DNA of 64,000 nt from Gelidibacter maritimus (GTDB lineage: Bacteria > Bacteroidota > Bacteroidia > Flavobacteriales > Flavobacteriaceae): assembly GCF_014062315.1 (NCBI RefSeq), contig NZ_JACGLT010000002.1, forward strand, positions 124,001 through 188,000, in the 5' to 3' direction. The position numbers and the translations under genes are program-made. The notes beneath the pieces were generated by a model. That model was not told where the DNA came from. It saw nothing but the letters and a program-made list of their open reading frames with translations, and made no database searches. Below, in pieces: positions 28,497 through 37,808 of the stretch. Each line of letters starts with the position of its first letter. Position 1 is the stretch's first letter.

Positions 28497-29096
28497 TTAT
28501 TGAACTTCTGACAACTTCTGAGGGTATTCAATTTTAACTCTTTCAATTTTCTCTTTCAGAGCGTCTTTATTCCCTATCCAATTGACATCTTTATAGTTGG
28601 CTTCCATTTCCTTTAAAGTGGTTCCATAAAGTTCTGTGGCCCTTCTATCTCTCAATTGATTGTACGCTGCAACTAACTCATTCTGAACGGAGATGTAAGT
28701 ACCATATTTGGTTTCTCTCTCATTCTTTAACGAAATAATCGCTTTGTCAGGATTGTCCGATGATTTTGGATCCTTCTTCCCTTGGCAATAAGAACATGCT
28801 TCTTCTCCTGTGCCACCACCATTGTCCAAAAACTCTACAGCGGCCTGTCTTAAATCTTTAAGCTCCATTAACTCATCTTCAACCATGAGCTGGTTTTTTC
28901 CGTTAATTAACACTGTAAAGATGTTCTTTTGCCGAATAATAGGTGGCTCTACCTCTTGATCGTCAATAGGAGGTAATCTTCTATTTAAACCTGTATCAGT
29001 TTCAATGGTTGTTGTTACCAAGAAAAAGATAAGAAGTAAGAATGCAATATCAGCCATGGATCCTGCATTAACTTCGGGTGCTGATCTTTTTGCCAT
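28497..29096 (-). CDS. exbD: ExbD/TolR family protein with Cys-pair insert
   Basis: 199-residue second ExbD of the operon. The helix ADIAFLLLIFFLVTTTIE carries the conserved Asp. The periplasmic domain is longer than usual and contains an insert with CSYCQGKKDPKSS (about residue 100), a CxxC-like pair absent from the 159-residue paralogue. This two-ExbD arrangement is typical of Flavobacteriia. It lies two bases from the next upstream gene, so it is translationally close. Confidence 0.88.
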   Translation of the reverse strand: MAKRSAPEVNAGSMADIAFLLLIFFLVTTTIETDTGLNRRLPPIDDQEVEPPIIRQKNIFTVLINGKNQLMVEDELMELKDLRQAAVEFLDNGGGTGEEACSYCQGKKDPKSSDNPDKAIISLKNERETKYGTYISVQNELVAAYNQLRDRRATELYGTTLKEMEANYKDVNWIGNKDALKEKIERVKIEYPQKLSEVQ

Positions 29097-29098
29097 AA

Positions 29099-29551
29099 TT
29101 ACTTAGAGATTTTTTTGATTCCTGATAATAACATTGCTACAGCAGCTCCTATAATAAGAATGTAAAATGCTACCAAGCCTGCACCAACCATGTGTGCCTC
29201 ACCTTCTGTTGCGGGAACTCCATTATAGAAATAGTCTCCGGCATCAGAGCCACTAGACAATATATAAGATATGATCAGTACTCCTGCAAAGGCTCCTACT
29301 CCAATTAACGTACTTTTCAAAGAACCTGTATTTGTAAACAAGTTTTGTAATACGAAAATTAGAACGAGAAGAATGGTCAATGCAAAAATAACATATGTTA
29401 CATAAAGCATTGGATCAAGAACGGCACTATCGCCATCTGCAGCAGCCGATTGAATTGCCGTATCACCTTTAGAGATCACCATCACTAAAAAGATAATACC
29501 TGCAAGCCCCAAAAGTCCCGCTACTATTTTTAATATTCTGTGTAAATTCAT
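29099..29551 (-). CDS. membrane protein in exb operon
   Basis: 150 residues with about four membrane helices (residues 7-27, 44-66, 78-98, 122-144). It has no recognisable domain. Similar small proteins are found between ExbB and ExbD in flavobacteria. Its position, 2 and 21 bp from its neighbours, implies a part in the same motor complex or its assembly. Confidence 0.7.
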   Translation of the reverse strand: MNLHRILKIVAGLLGLAGIIFLVMVISKGDTAIQSAAADGDSAVLDPMLYVTYVIFALTILLVLIFVLQNLFTNTGSLKSTLIGVGAFAGVLIISYILSSGSDAGDYFYNGVPATEGEAHMVGAGLVAFYILIIGAAVAMLLSGIKKISK

Positions 29552-29572
29552 AATTTTCTTTTATTGTGCGGT

Positions 29573-30358
29573 TTATCTTTTGTATCTCACGAGCATATCC
29601 ATCAAAGTGATAGATGCATCTTCCATGTCATTTACAATACTATCAATCTTAGCGATGATATAGTTGTAAAATACCTGAAGGATAATTGCCACGATAAGAC
29701 CAAATACCGTTGTTAAAAGTGCAACTTTAATACCACCAGCTACAAGTGAAGGCTGCATATCTCCAGCTGCTTCAATTTTATCAAAGGCCTGGATCATACC
29801 AATAACCGTACCCATGAAACCGAGCATTGGTGCCAATGCAATGAACAATGAAATCCAAGACACGTTTTTCTCCAACTGTCCCATTTGTACGCCACCGTAA
29901 GCTATAACAGCTTTTTCTGCAGCATCCAAATCTTCATCTGCACGATCCAATCCTTGGTAATATATTGAGGCAACAGGTCCTTTTGTATTTCTACAAACCT
30001 CTTTTGCAGCTTCAATACCACCTGATTGTAAAGCATCTTCTACATTTTGTACTAATTTTTTAGTATTTGTAGTTGATAAGTTTAAAAAGATAATTCTTTC
30101 AATGGCAATTGCAAGTCCTAAAATCAAACAAAGCAATACGATACCCATAAAGCCAGGGCCACCTTCAATAAAACGTTTCTTTAATTCTTGATGAAACCCA
30201 AGTTCTTCTTCTCCAGACGTAGCCGTAGTTTCATCTTCTTGAGTTACTGTTGCAACAGTTGTAGTTGCCATTGACGCTGTAGCCGCATAGTTATTTGCAC
30301 TTACAGTTCCGAAAGCCATGATTCCTGCAATGGCTAGGGTAGAAAATAGTCTTTTCAT
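29573..30358 (-). CDS. exbB: ExbB/TolQ/MotA family proton channel
   Basis: 261 residues from the ATG complementary to 30356-30358 (MKRLFSTLAIAG). This start gives a signal-like helix; an earlier in-frame ATG would add 18 residues. Residues 65-85 are a further helix, and the core ends with the paired helices of TolQ/ExbB (VSWISLFIALAPMLGFMGTVIGMIQAFD and GIKVALLTTVFGLIVAIILQVFYN). It is the first gene of the operon. An N-terminal extension before the first core helix is usual in Bacteroidota. Confidence 0.92.
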   Translation of the reverse strand: MKRLFSTLAIAGIMAFGTVSANNYAATASMATTTVATVTQEDETTATSGEEELGFHQELKKRFIEGGPGFMGIVLLCLILGLAIAIERIIFLNLSTTNTKKLVQNVEDALQSGGIEAAKEVCRNTKGPVASIYYQGLDRADEDLDAAEKAVIAYGGVQMGQLEKNVSWISLFIALAPMLGFMGTVIGMIQAFDKIEAAGDMQPSLVAGGIKVALLTTVFGLIVAIILQVFYNYIIAKIDSIVNDMEDASITLMDMLVRYKR

Positions 30359-30532
30359 TGTTCTGATCTTAATTTTATTAGTTAAAGTGTTAAAGATATA
30401 AAAAAATTGCAATTAAAAAATAAAAATACGGGAGAGTATCTCAGATTTAATATTGTGGTTAATCCTTAATCTTACCCATAGATTGCAAAATAAATTTCAA
30501 TTGAAATTCTGATTCCGCTCGAAATTAAATTG

Positions 30533-30620
30533 CAGAGAGGAAGGGATTCGAACCCTCGACACCCTTTTGAGGTGTACACACTTTCCAGGCGTGCGCCTTC
30601 GACCACTCGGCCACCTCTCT
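30533..30620 (-). tRNA. tRNA-Ser (anticodon GGA)
   Basis: 88-nt class II tRNA on the minus strand. Acceptor arms AGAGAGG and CCTCTCT pair. The D arm has TGGCCGAGTGG, the anticodon GGA is complementary to 30584-30586, a long variable arm is present and the T arm has GGTTCGAATCC. CCA is not fully encoded (GCA follows). Confidence 0.95.
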
Positions 30621-30692
30621 AAAATTTACAGCTCAATTGCTTTGCCAAATAACGAAAAAAAATATTGGCGTAAAAAATTTTATACGTTAATT

Positions 30693-31724
30693 TTAAAACA
30701 TTTCCCCTCTTAAGGAGGTTTCAAAGATGGTTTTGAACGTTTTAAGTGAAATTTTCTCTCCTAACATATACATTAATTTGGCCACTGCTGCCTCTGTTGT
30801 AATGTCTTTACCTGATATGACACCAATATTTTTGAGCTGTGAACTGGTTTCATACTGTCCCATAATAACACTTCCGCCCGAACATTGTGTCACATTAATG
30901 ACAGGAATACCCTTTTTTATGGTTTGTTTGATCAGATTAATAAACCAATTGGCTGTGGTTGTATTCCCAGCGCCATAGGTTTCCAAAATGATTCCTTTTA
31001 TATCAGGTGACGAAAACATACACTCCAACACGGATTTTGAAATCCCAGGAAACATCTTTATTAAGGCGATATTGTTTTCAAGTTTTTTATGAACCTTAAA
31101 TTTTTTACGGACATTCGGTTTAAAAAGATACTCTTTTGACACTTTTAAATGCACTCCGGATTCTGCTAAATCAGGATAATTTAAAGATTCGAAGGCTTCA
31201 AAATGCTCAGCGTTGATTTTTGTGGTCCGATTACCTCTGTATAATTTATATTCAAAATAAAGCCCAACCTCTCTGATTACTGGCCTACCACGATGTCGTA
31301 GAGAGGCCATTTGAATAGTGGTAATCAGATTCTCCTTGGCATCCGTACGCAAATCGCCAATAGGCAATTGCGAGCCCGTAAAAATGACCGGTTTGGCTAA
31401 ATTCTCTAACATAAAACTTAACGCAGAAGCGGTATAACTCATCGTATCACTACCGTGTAAAACAACAAAACCATCGAAATCCTCATAGTAGAGCTCGATA
31501 AGCTCGGCTATTTGAACCCAGTAATCGGGATTCATGTCAGAGGAATCAATTGGTTTTTCAAAAGAAACCGTCTTGATTTTACAATCTAAAAGCTTCAATT
31601 CGGGTATTTGTTTGAGCAAATTACTAAAATCGAAAGCTTTTAAAGCACCTGTATCGGCATTTTTAATCATACCAATGGTTCCGCCTGTATATATTAATAA
31701 AATATTGGGTTTTTGGCTAGACAT
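30693..31724 (-). CDS. ansA: type I L-asparaginase
   Basis: Cytoplasmic asparaginase (Asn to Asp + ammonia), 343 residues with no signal peptide. Catalytic Thr sites are in IYTGGTIGM and VVLHGSDTMSYTASAL. The GSQLPIGDLRTDAKEN segment and the C-terminal GVISGKDITTEAAVAKLMYMLG are family motifs. It starts two bases after the tatD stop, so the two are cotranscribed, an arrangement common in Flavobacteriia. Confidence 0.93.
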   Translation of the reverse strand: MSSQKPNILLIYTGGTIGMIKNADTGALKAFDFSNLLKQIPELKLLDCKIKTVSFEKPIDSSDMNPDYWVQIAELIELYYEDFDGFVVLHGSDTMSYTASALSFMLENLAKPVIFTGSQLPIGDLRTDAKENLITTIQMASLRHRGRPVIREVGLYFEYKLYRGNRTTKINAEHFEAFESLNYPDLAESGVHLKVSKEYLFKPNVRKKFKVHKKLENNIALIKMFPGISKSVLECMFSSPDIKGIILETYGAGNTTTANWFINLIKQTIKKGIPVINVTQCSGGSVIMGQYETSSQLKNIGVISGKDITTEAAVAKLMYMLGEKISLKTFKTIFETSLRGEMF

Positions 31725-31726
31725 GT

Positions 31727-32494
31727 TTAGACTTTAAAAATGGCTTTTGAATTTTCAGTGGTAATTTCGGCAATTTTCTCTTCGGATAGTCCATAGAGCT
31801 CAGATACTTTTTCAAGCACATTTATTATGTAGGCACTTTCATTGCGTTTTCCCCTAAATGGTGTTGGCGCCAAATACGGAGAATCTGTCTCCAATACGAT
31901 GTGCCTCAAATCTATTTGATTTAAAAACTTGTCAATACCACCATTCTTAAATGTAACCACGCCGCCAATACCTAACTTCATATTAAATGAAATAGCGCGC
32001 TTTGCCTGTTCCAAGTCACCCGTAAAACAATGAAAGATACCAAATAGATCCTCAGATTTTTCAGTTTCCAAAACCTCAAATATCTCATCAAAAGCATCTC
32101 TACAATGGATGACAATGGGCAATTGATACTGTTTTGCCAGACGTATTTGATGTTTGAAAGCGTCTTTCTGGATTTGCAATGTACTTTTGTCCCAATACAA
32201 ATCGATGCCGATTTCTCCAATGGCGATAAATTTCCTCTGAGAAAGCTGATCTTCAACGTGGTTCAACTCAGCTTTATAGTTTTCCTTGACTGAAGTGGGG
32301 TGCAAACCCGTCATCAAATAAACATGATCTGGAAAATCGGCTTCCAATTGAAGCATGGCTTTTGTGTAAGTAGAATCTATGGCAGGAATAAAAAAACGGG
32401 TCACATTGGCTTCTATGGCACGTGCCATCATTCCCTTTCGGTCTTCGTCAAAAGCATCACTATATAAATGAGTGTGGGTATCTGTTACAATCAT
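31727..32494 (-). CDS. tatD: TatD family hydrolase
   Basis: Metal-dependent TIM-barrel nuclease, 255 residues. The start ATG complementary to 32492-32494 gives MIVTDTHTHLYSD with the opening HxH metal motif; an earlier in-frame start adds nine residues before it. Further motifs are FIAIGEIGIDLYWDKS, VIHCRDAFDE, GIFHCFTGD and LETDSPYLAPTPFRGKRNE. A CAAAAATA on this strand (32499-32506) reads as a -7 box TATTTTTG. It precedes ansA. Confidence 0.93.
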   Translation of the reverse strand: MIVTDTHTHLYSDAFDEDRKGMMARAIEANVTRFFIPAIDSTYTKAMLQLEADFPDHVYLMTGLHPTSVKENYKAELNHVEDQLSQRKFIAIGEIGIDLYWDKSTLQIQKDAFKHQIRLAKQYQLPIVIHCRDAFDEIFEVLETEKSEDLFGIFHCFTGDLEQAKRAISFNMKLGIGGVVTFKNGGIDKFLNQIDLRHIVLETDSPYLAPTPFRGKRNESAYIINVLEKVSELYGLSEEKIAEITTENSKAIFKV

Positions 32495-32713
32495 CTTGCA
32501 AAAATATAGGTTCTTTTGCAAATAACCTTAATTAACGGCTACAGTGTTAAAAGATCAAATTTCAATCGAATGTACCTTTTAAACCAAGTATAAATGTAAT
32601 ACCGCATTTAAACTTGTTCATAAATTCCATAGCTAAGGCCAAATAGTTCAATCACAGCATCATAGAAAAACACAACAGCGCTTTCTATACAGCGTTTCAA
32701 AATTAAATTAGTA

Positions 32714-33451
32714 TTACTGTAACTTTCTTAGAAGCTTCTGTGCACTTTGAAAATCATCAGCGTCTTCAGGAATCGTTTTTAAAACGGCGATACTTGCAGA
32801 TTCATCTTTCTGTTTCAATTTGCTTAATGCCAAATACCATTTCGCTTTGGTGCTATAAACGGATGGCGATTGAATTACATTTTGATAGAGTTTATCGGCC
32901 TCGTCATACCTATTTAATTCCACCAATGAGATGGCCTTATAGAGTTGAAGCTCCAAATTATTCGGATCTTTCTGAAGTAATTGACTAAGATGTTGTTCAG
33001 CATCCTTATAATCCTTGTTGTTGAAGGCTTTTTCTGCTTGGTTCTGCAAAGCATTGTCACTGCCCCTAACCGTCAAGCTAATAGTGCCATAATTTGCAAA
33101 ATCATCATAGGTTGGGCTCGAGAACTGCTGTGCAATCACAACACCAAAAAGCAAAATAACACCGGCTGCAACTGAATAGTACCACGGTTTTATGCGTAAC
33201 ACTTTAGTTTTTCCAGATGCTTTCTTTTCAAAATACCCTGAAGAAATACGCTCTAAGTTCTCTTTAAAGTGCTGTGTTTGTTCTTCGTTCTTGAACTTAT
33301 GTTCCAAAAAAGCTTCAGCCTGCTGGTAGTCAATAAAAGCCAATTTGAAGTCAGGATCTGTATTAAGCCGATTTTCAAACGCTTGGATACTTTCAGTATC
33401 TAAGCTTCCTGAAAGATAATCGTCAAATAATATAAAGTCTTGTTCTTGCAT
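32714..33451 (-). CDS. membrane TPR protein with anti-sigma-like N-terminus
   Basis: 245 residues. The N-terminal part (FDDYLSGSLDTESIQAFENRLNTDPDF, about 8-35) resembles the short helical front of Bacteroidota anti-sigma factors. One membrane helix follows (about 90-107), then an extracytoplasmic tail with three or four tetratricopeptide repeats (about 130-240). It starts two bases after the sigma-factor stop, so they are coupled. An anti-sigma role whose periplasmic TPR part senses a partner is inferred, not shown. Confidence 0.75.
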   Translation of the reverse strand: MQEQDFILFDDYLSGSLDTESIQAFENRLNTDPDFKLAFIDYQQAEAFLEHKFKNEEQTQHFKENLERISSGYFEKKASGKTKVLRIKPWYYSVAAGVILLFGVVIAQQFSSPTYDDFANYGTISLTVRGSDNALQNQAEKAFNNKDYKDAEQHLSQLLQKDPNNLELQLYKAISLVELNRYDEADKLYQNVIQSPSVYSTKAKWYLALSKLKQKDESASIAVLKTIPEDADDFQSAQKLLRKLQ

Positions 33452-33453
33452 GG

Positions 33454-34038
33454 TTAGGGTTTTACATGTTGGTATTTTGGCGACGCCTGGACCATTTTAG
33501 TAAGCTGGCCTATGCATAGCGATTTCTTTTTTCGCGCATAAGCATAGGTAACTCCAATACTTTCAGCAACTTCTTGCATTGATTTAATTTTAAAAGATGC
33601 TTTGAGCAAATCTTTACAAGCCTGTCCTAATTTCTGAAACATGTCTTCAAACAGCTCATGTTGCTGTTCATTTAACCTGGTTTCAAAAACAAGTTCTAAA
33701 GCGTCGTCACCATCAGATAGCAATGCTTCATTAATTGTTACCCCTTTTGTATCACTTTTCTTTAAATTATTTAACCATCTCCGTTTACAGAGCAAGAAAA
33801 AATAGGCATCAAACGGACATGTTAACTGAAGATTCTTTTCATGTGCCTGATTATAGATGGTCATGATTGTTTCTTGGATCACATCTTTTGCTTGGTCTTC
33901 ATCACCACTATTTTGCTTGATATAATTGATAACCTTAGGTGCAAATTTCTCATAGATGGATTGAATTACAAAACTGTTGTTTTGCTTTAAACCCTCAACA
34001 TATTTTTGGTCTTGGTGAATTATTTTTTGGCTCATCAA
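33454..34038 (-). CDS. ECF-type RNA polymerase sigma factor
   Basis: 194 residues. Region 2 contains SIYEKFAPKVINYIKQNSGDEDQAKDVIQETIMTIYNQ and the FDAYFFLLCKRRWLNNLKK continuation. Region 4 contains MFQKLGQACKDLLKA...SMQEVAESIGVTYAYARKKKSLCIGQL. This is the sigma-70 extracytoplasmic-function layout. It is divergent from the secreted and CHAT-protease genes and coupled to a membrane TPR protein. A -7 box (TATATTTG complementary to 34072-34079) is upstream. Its target promoters cannot be identified here. Confidence 0.85.
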   Translation of the reverse strand: MMSQKIIHQDQKYVEGLKQNNSFVIQSIYEKFAPKVINYIKQNSGDEDQAKDVIQETIMTIYNQAHEKNLQLTCPFDAYFFLLCKRRWLNNLKKSDTKGVTINEALLSDGDDALELVFETRLNEQQHELFEDMFQKLGQACKDLLKASFKIKSMQEVAESIGVTYAYARKKKSLCIGQLTKMVQASPKYQHVKP

Positions 34039-34173
34039 CCCTCGTATTTTCTACTAAAGTAAAAAAAGTTTCAAATATAGGGGTAACAATTCTTAACGGG
34101 TTTTGATATAAGGTTGAATCAGCAAAGGAAACGACGCTGAAGAGAATATAAATTAATCCAAAAACTCCTCATT

Positions 34174-34617
34174 ATGAAAAATTCAATCTTAATTATCGCA
34201 GCTGCTCTTTTATCATTTTTACAAATGAATGCTTTTAATGATAACGCAAGTCTTAACAATTTTGACAATGACCCTAAGATGACCGTAGATCATCTTATTC
34301 AAATCTACGAATGGAACGTAAAAACAAATCACACTTACTATTCCGGAACCTCAACCAGTGCGGCACATGCCACAAAAATGATTGCGCTTGTCAGTACTGG
34401 AGAAGTTATTCTTGAAAAGACCATTCAAAGCTACTTTATGCTTGAAACAGATGTCAAACAAAATGCCAAAAGAATTTATTTATGGGAAGTGAGCAGCGCC
34501 CATGGTCATGCCCAGGGCTATTCTGCTTCGGAAAATGCGGCGCGTAGAATGATCCATTTAGTTGCACGTGGTGATATTATTACCTCTAAGATCATTAAAA
34601 GCGGCCTTTCAGATTAA
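34174..34617 (+). CDS. secreted protein with duplicated 43-residue domain
   Basis: 147 residues, signal peptide 1-20 (ending MNA). The mature part consists of two ungapped 43-residue repeats, residues 44-86 and 101-143. They share 18 identical positions, including I-Y-x-W-x-V at the start and M-I-x-L-V-x-x-G-(E/D)-(V/I)-I-x-x-K-x-I-x-S at the end. I recognise no known family. It is the first rightward gene opposite the sigma factor, with a lipoprotein next and a possible terminator hairpin between. Confidence 0.75.
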   Translation: MKNSILIIAAALLSFLQMNAFNDNASLNNFDNDPKMTVDHLIQIYEWNVKTNHTYYSGTSTSAAHATKMIALVSTGEVILEKTIQSYFMLETDVKQNAKRIYLWEVSSAHGHAQGYSASENAARRMIHLVARGDIITSKIIKSGLSD

Positions 34618-34627
34618 ATATTCCGTA

Positions 34628-34655
34628 AACAGGGTAACAAAATCGTTGCCCTGTT
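34628..34655 (+). other. hairpin between the secreted and lipoprotein genes
   Basis: 11-bp stem with one G-T pair (34628-34638 and 34645-34655, AACAGGGTAAC/GTTGCCCTGTT). No T-run follows, so it may be an attenuator or processing site. Confidence 0.45.
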
Positions 34656-34690
34656 GATATAAAAATGACAACAATTAAAATCCATTAATT

Positions 34691-35689
34691 ATGAAATATT
34701 TAAAAACAATTTTCGGAAAGATAAGCTTAATAGCTTTAGTATTGACCACATTGACTTTGCTCATGCTAACATTAACAAGTTGCAGTCTTAATGACAATGA
34801 TTATACCGCCCAAATTATGCCGCCCACAGCGCAACAGTTTGCAGGTATCAGAGCCCAAAGTTTAGAAAATATTACGCAACACTTTGAATTTAACGCTGAT
34901 GACGGCTACATCTCTTTAACCACTAACAATGGAGTGGAAGTCTCCATATATGCCAATTGCCTTTCTAAAGACGGAAACCCGGTCACCGGAGCTGTAGCCT
35001 TGGAATACGTTGAGATCTTTGAAAAAGGAAACATGATTACCACAAATAAACCAACCATGGGCCGTATGTCAAACGGTGATAAAGCCATGCTCGTTACGGG
35101 AGGTGAATTCTATTTTGAAGCCACTCAAGATGGTATTGCCTTAGAGATTAATTGTCCAATGATAATTAAAGTACCAACAAGTCTAACAGGTGGCGATGAT
35201 CCTGAAATGATCATGTGGCAAGGCAGTATTGACGATAACGGCGATTTAACCTGGGAAGAAGAAGGTGATGTAGCAGGTGAAGCTGGTTTATTTATTCAAG
35301 GTGGAAATTACCTTGCCTTTGTGCAAAATTTTGGATGGACCAATATTGATCGTTTTTATAGTGATCCGCGTCCCAAAACCACCATTAAAATACAGCCACC
35401 ACTTGGATACACCTATGAAAACAGTGCGGTATATTTATCATATGATGGTGAAGATTCAGGCCTAGCTTTATTGGACACTTTTGACAACGGACTGTTCAGT
35501 GAGCATTACGGACAAATACCTATCGGTTTGGATTGCCATATAATTTTCGTCACCGAAGATAATGGTGTTTGGCGCTATGCAACAAAAGCAGTAACAATTG
35601 CCGAAAATCAGGTCACCGCCTTTAGCATTGAAGAATCTACAGTAGCTACAGAAGCTGAACTCATATCAATAGTAAATAATTTGCCTTAA
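34691..35689 (+). CDS. large lipoprotein, hypothetical
   Basis: 332 residues. The signal ends TLTSC with Cys31, followed by SLNDNDY. The mature protein is rich in beta strands (EFNADDGYISLTTNNGVEVSIYANCL...) and resembles Bacteroidota surface lipoproteins of unknown role. No catalytic motif is visible. It is followed 74 bp later by a PKD/barrel gene, with a strong terminator between them. Confidence 0.7.
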   Translation: MKYLKTIFGKISLIALVLTTLTLLMLTLTSCSLNDNDYTAQIMPPTAQQFAGIRAQSLENITQHFEFNADDGYISLTTNNGVEVSIYANCLSKDGNPVTGAVALEYVEIFEKGNMITTNKPTMGRMSNGDKAMLVTGGEFYFEATQDGIALEINCPMIIKVPTSLTGGDDPEMIMWQGSIDDNGDLTWEEEGDVAGEAGLFIQGGNYLAFVQNFGWTNIDRFYSDPRPKTTIKIQPPLGYTYENSAVYLSYDGEDSGLALLDTFDNGLFSEHYGQIPIGLDCHIIFVTEDNGVWRYATKAVTIAENQVTAFSIEESTVATEAELISIVNNLP

Positions 35690-35701
35690 TTTAACCTGCA
35701 G

Positions 35702-35732
35702 AAAAGCGATGGTTGTCAAGACCATCGCTTTT
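35702..35732 (+). terminator. intrinsic terminator
   Basis: 12-bp stem (35702-35713 and 35721-35732, core AGCGATGGT), 7-nt loop, T-run. It separates the lipoprotein gene from the PKD/barrel gene. Confidence 0.85.
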
Positions 35733-35763
35733 TGTATTTTAGCAAGGAATCAATGCTTTTAAC

Positions 35764-37716
35764 ATGAGAACCTTTTTATCCGTCATTTATTTTTGCTGTT
35801 GTGGTCAATGGCTTTTCGCACAAACAGAAGCCTCGCATGACAGCCTCTCTCGTATAGCAACCATAAAGCATGAAGTCCTTGGCAATACCATTCAATTTAC
35901 GCCACAAACGCCAACATTAGAGCAAATTGCGGGGGCGCCAAAAGCCTTTTACTCTCATTTCTGGGAATTTGGTGACGGCAAGTACAGCAAGGAAGAAAAC
36001 CCAGAACACACTTATAAATCTGCGGGTGATTACGACGTCAAGCTTTGGGCCACCAATAATTATGACACTGGAAAGCCGCCCACCACCCGTCCTAAAAAAA
36101 TTAGCGTCAATAACCCCGATCCATCATACCAGGATGAAGCTTCCATGACCGAGGATTTAATGTTAATCCGCAACAGAGAACCCATGCCCCAAGAAGAAAT
36201 TGTTGTGGTATTAAGCTATAAAAACTACTTAAACTACACCACAAACGGAAAATTATTTATGTTTTATAACGAGCAAAAGTATAAAGCAGATAATTTTGAA
36301 GTGGTAGATATTAGAATGTATCACAATGAAAATCAGGTACACGAAACTGATTTTGTCTATACCAATACCACCCATGATTCAGATAGAGATTTTGTCGCTT
36401 CCGCAGATAGAAATCAGCAGCATTTAAAAGGTCAGGTCCAAGACACCACCATCAAGACCAATTTACAGTTCACACTTGAGGATGCTAAGGCCGAATATAG
36501 AGACTGGGAAACCTTAGAGTTTCAGAATATGGAACCCAACGAAGAACGAAATCTGTTTTTCACCTTAAAAACCCCTCCAGAAATGCTAAAAGATACGAGT
36601 GCCATTATTTCGATACGGGGAGTTTATGTGCCTGATGCCAATTTTGACAACCATAAGGTAAAAGATATGGAAATGGAAATTGTCACTTCCCACGACCCCA
36701 ATAAAATGTCAAGTAACGGCACTTTCATGAACTACCGTACAGTACGTTTTAAGACTTTAAAATACAAAATCAAGTTCCAAAATAATGGCGAAGGGCCAGC
36801 AAGGACCATCCGATTGGAAACCGATATTCCTGAAATATTGGACAAACAATCCATCGAGGTCACAGATATGTATCCCAAGTGCGAAATCTGTCCCGATTAT
36901 GAAGTGCGCTATAGTTGTTTAGACACCGCCTTTACCGATAAGAAAGCTATTTTCACATTTAAAAACATCTACCTCCCTGGCAGTGAACAAAAAAATGTCA
37001 AAGATTACGATTCTACCAAAGGCTTTGTAAAATATAACATCAAGTTTGCCAAGGATTTTCATAAGAAGAGCACCAAAAGTCAAACCGCTATTTATTTTGA
37101 TAAGAACGACCCAATCATCACCAACTACTCAACTACCCGTTTTATTCCCGGACTCTCCATAGGTGCAAAAGTCGGGTACAATGCATATTCAGATTTAAAA
37201 AACTCTGAAAGCTACTTTGTAGGCGCTACAATTTCGCCTTACAAATCTTATCGTTGGTATTGGCAAGTAGAATTGTTAAACAGCTTCCATAACTATGACG
37301 CCAAGACGCATGTTTTTGATGAAATTATCGACATGGCTCAACAGAGATCATTGCAGCGCACCACCACAAACTCACATTTTCAAAATGTCGATTGGGAAAT
37401 TCCAGTACTTGTGCGTTACAATATCAATAATTATTTTGGGATTGGCGCCGGATTACAAGGCATGTTTTCTTTGAGTAAAAAACAGGATCAGGAAATTTTG
37501 ATTGAACAATTTGAAGGTATTACAGATGAATACGTCATGCAGACCCAACTCACAAAAAGTAGTCATAGTAGTGGTTTCAACAATTTCAGAACGGGCTTAT
37601 TACTTGATGTTACTGGCGGTTTTGCTCGGATTGGCCCCAGTCTTGGCGCAAGATATGTGCTGAATTTAAAGGAAGACTTTAATTATCTTCAGTTTTATGC
37701 AATTTGGAAATTTTAA
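35764..37716 (+). CDS. PKD-domain protein with C-terminal barrel
   Basis: 650 residues with signal peptide (about 1-19). Residues 35-115 form a PKD domain (SHFWEFGDGKYSKEENPEHTYKSAGDYDVKLWATN). A long middle region (about 120-460) contains a DUF11/conserved-repeat-like segment (YKIKFQNNGEGPARTIRLETDIP) and four Cys at about 376-391 (CEICPDYEVRYSC). The last about 190 residues are alternating strands that look like an outer-membrane barrel. A surface adhesion, sensing or secretion role is inference. Confidence 0.7.
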   Translation: MRTFLSVIYFCCCGQWLFAQTEASHDSLSRIATIKHEVLGNTIQFTPQTPTLEQIAGAPKAFYSHFWEFGDGKYSKEENPEHTYKSAGDYDVKLWATNNYDTGKPPTTRPKKISVNNPDPSYQDEASMTEDLMLIRNREPMPQEEIVVVLSYKNYLNYTTNGKLFMFYNEQKYKADNFEVVDIRMYHNENQVHETDFVYTNTTHDSDRDFVASADRNQQHLKGQVQDTTIKTNLQFTLEDAKAEYRDWETLEFQNMEPNEERNLFFTLKTPPEMLKDTSAIISIRGVYVPDANFDNHKVKDMEMEIVTSHDPNKMSSNGTFMNYRTVRFKTLKYKIKFQNNGEGPARTIRLETDIPEILDKQSIEVTDMYPKCEICPDYEVRYSCLDTAFTDKKAIFTFKNIYLPGSEQKNVKDYDSTKGFVKYNIKFAKDFHKKSTKSQTAIYFDKNDPIITNYSTTRFIPGLSIGAKVGYNAYSDLKNSESYFVGATISPYKSYRWYWQVELLNSFHNYDAKTHVFDEIIDMAQQRSLQRTTTNSHFQNVDWEIPVLVRYNINNYFGIGAGLQGMFSLSKKQDQEILIEQFEGITDEYVMQTQLTKSSHSSGFNNFRTGLLLDVTGGFARIGPSLGARYVLNLKEDFNYLQFYAIWKF

Positions 37717-37808
37717 GTCAAATTGATATGACTTTTAAGATCATAGTCGGTATTAAAGAACAAATCGCAATTCAAAATGGTCCATTTTAAAACAATACAA
37801 TCTTAAGA

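Noticed and set aside
34127-34156. GGAAAC followed by an AT-rich tract before the duplicated-domain gene, as an ECF sigma target
   Set aside because: Single occurrence, and the consensus of this sigma factor is unknown; too short to support.
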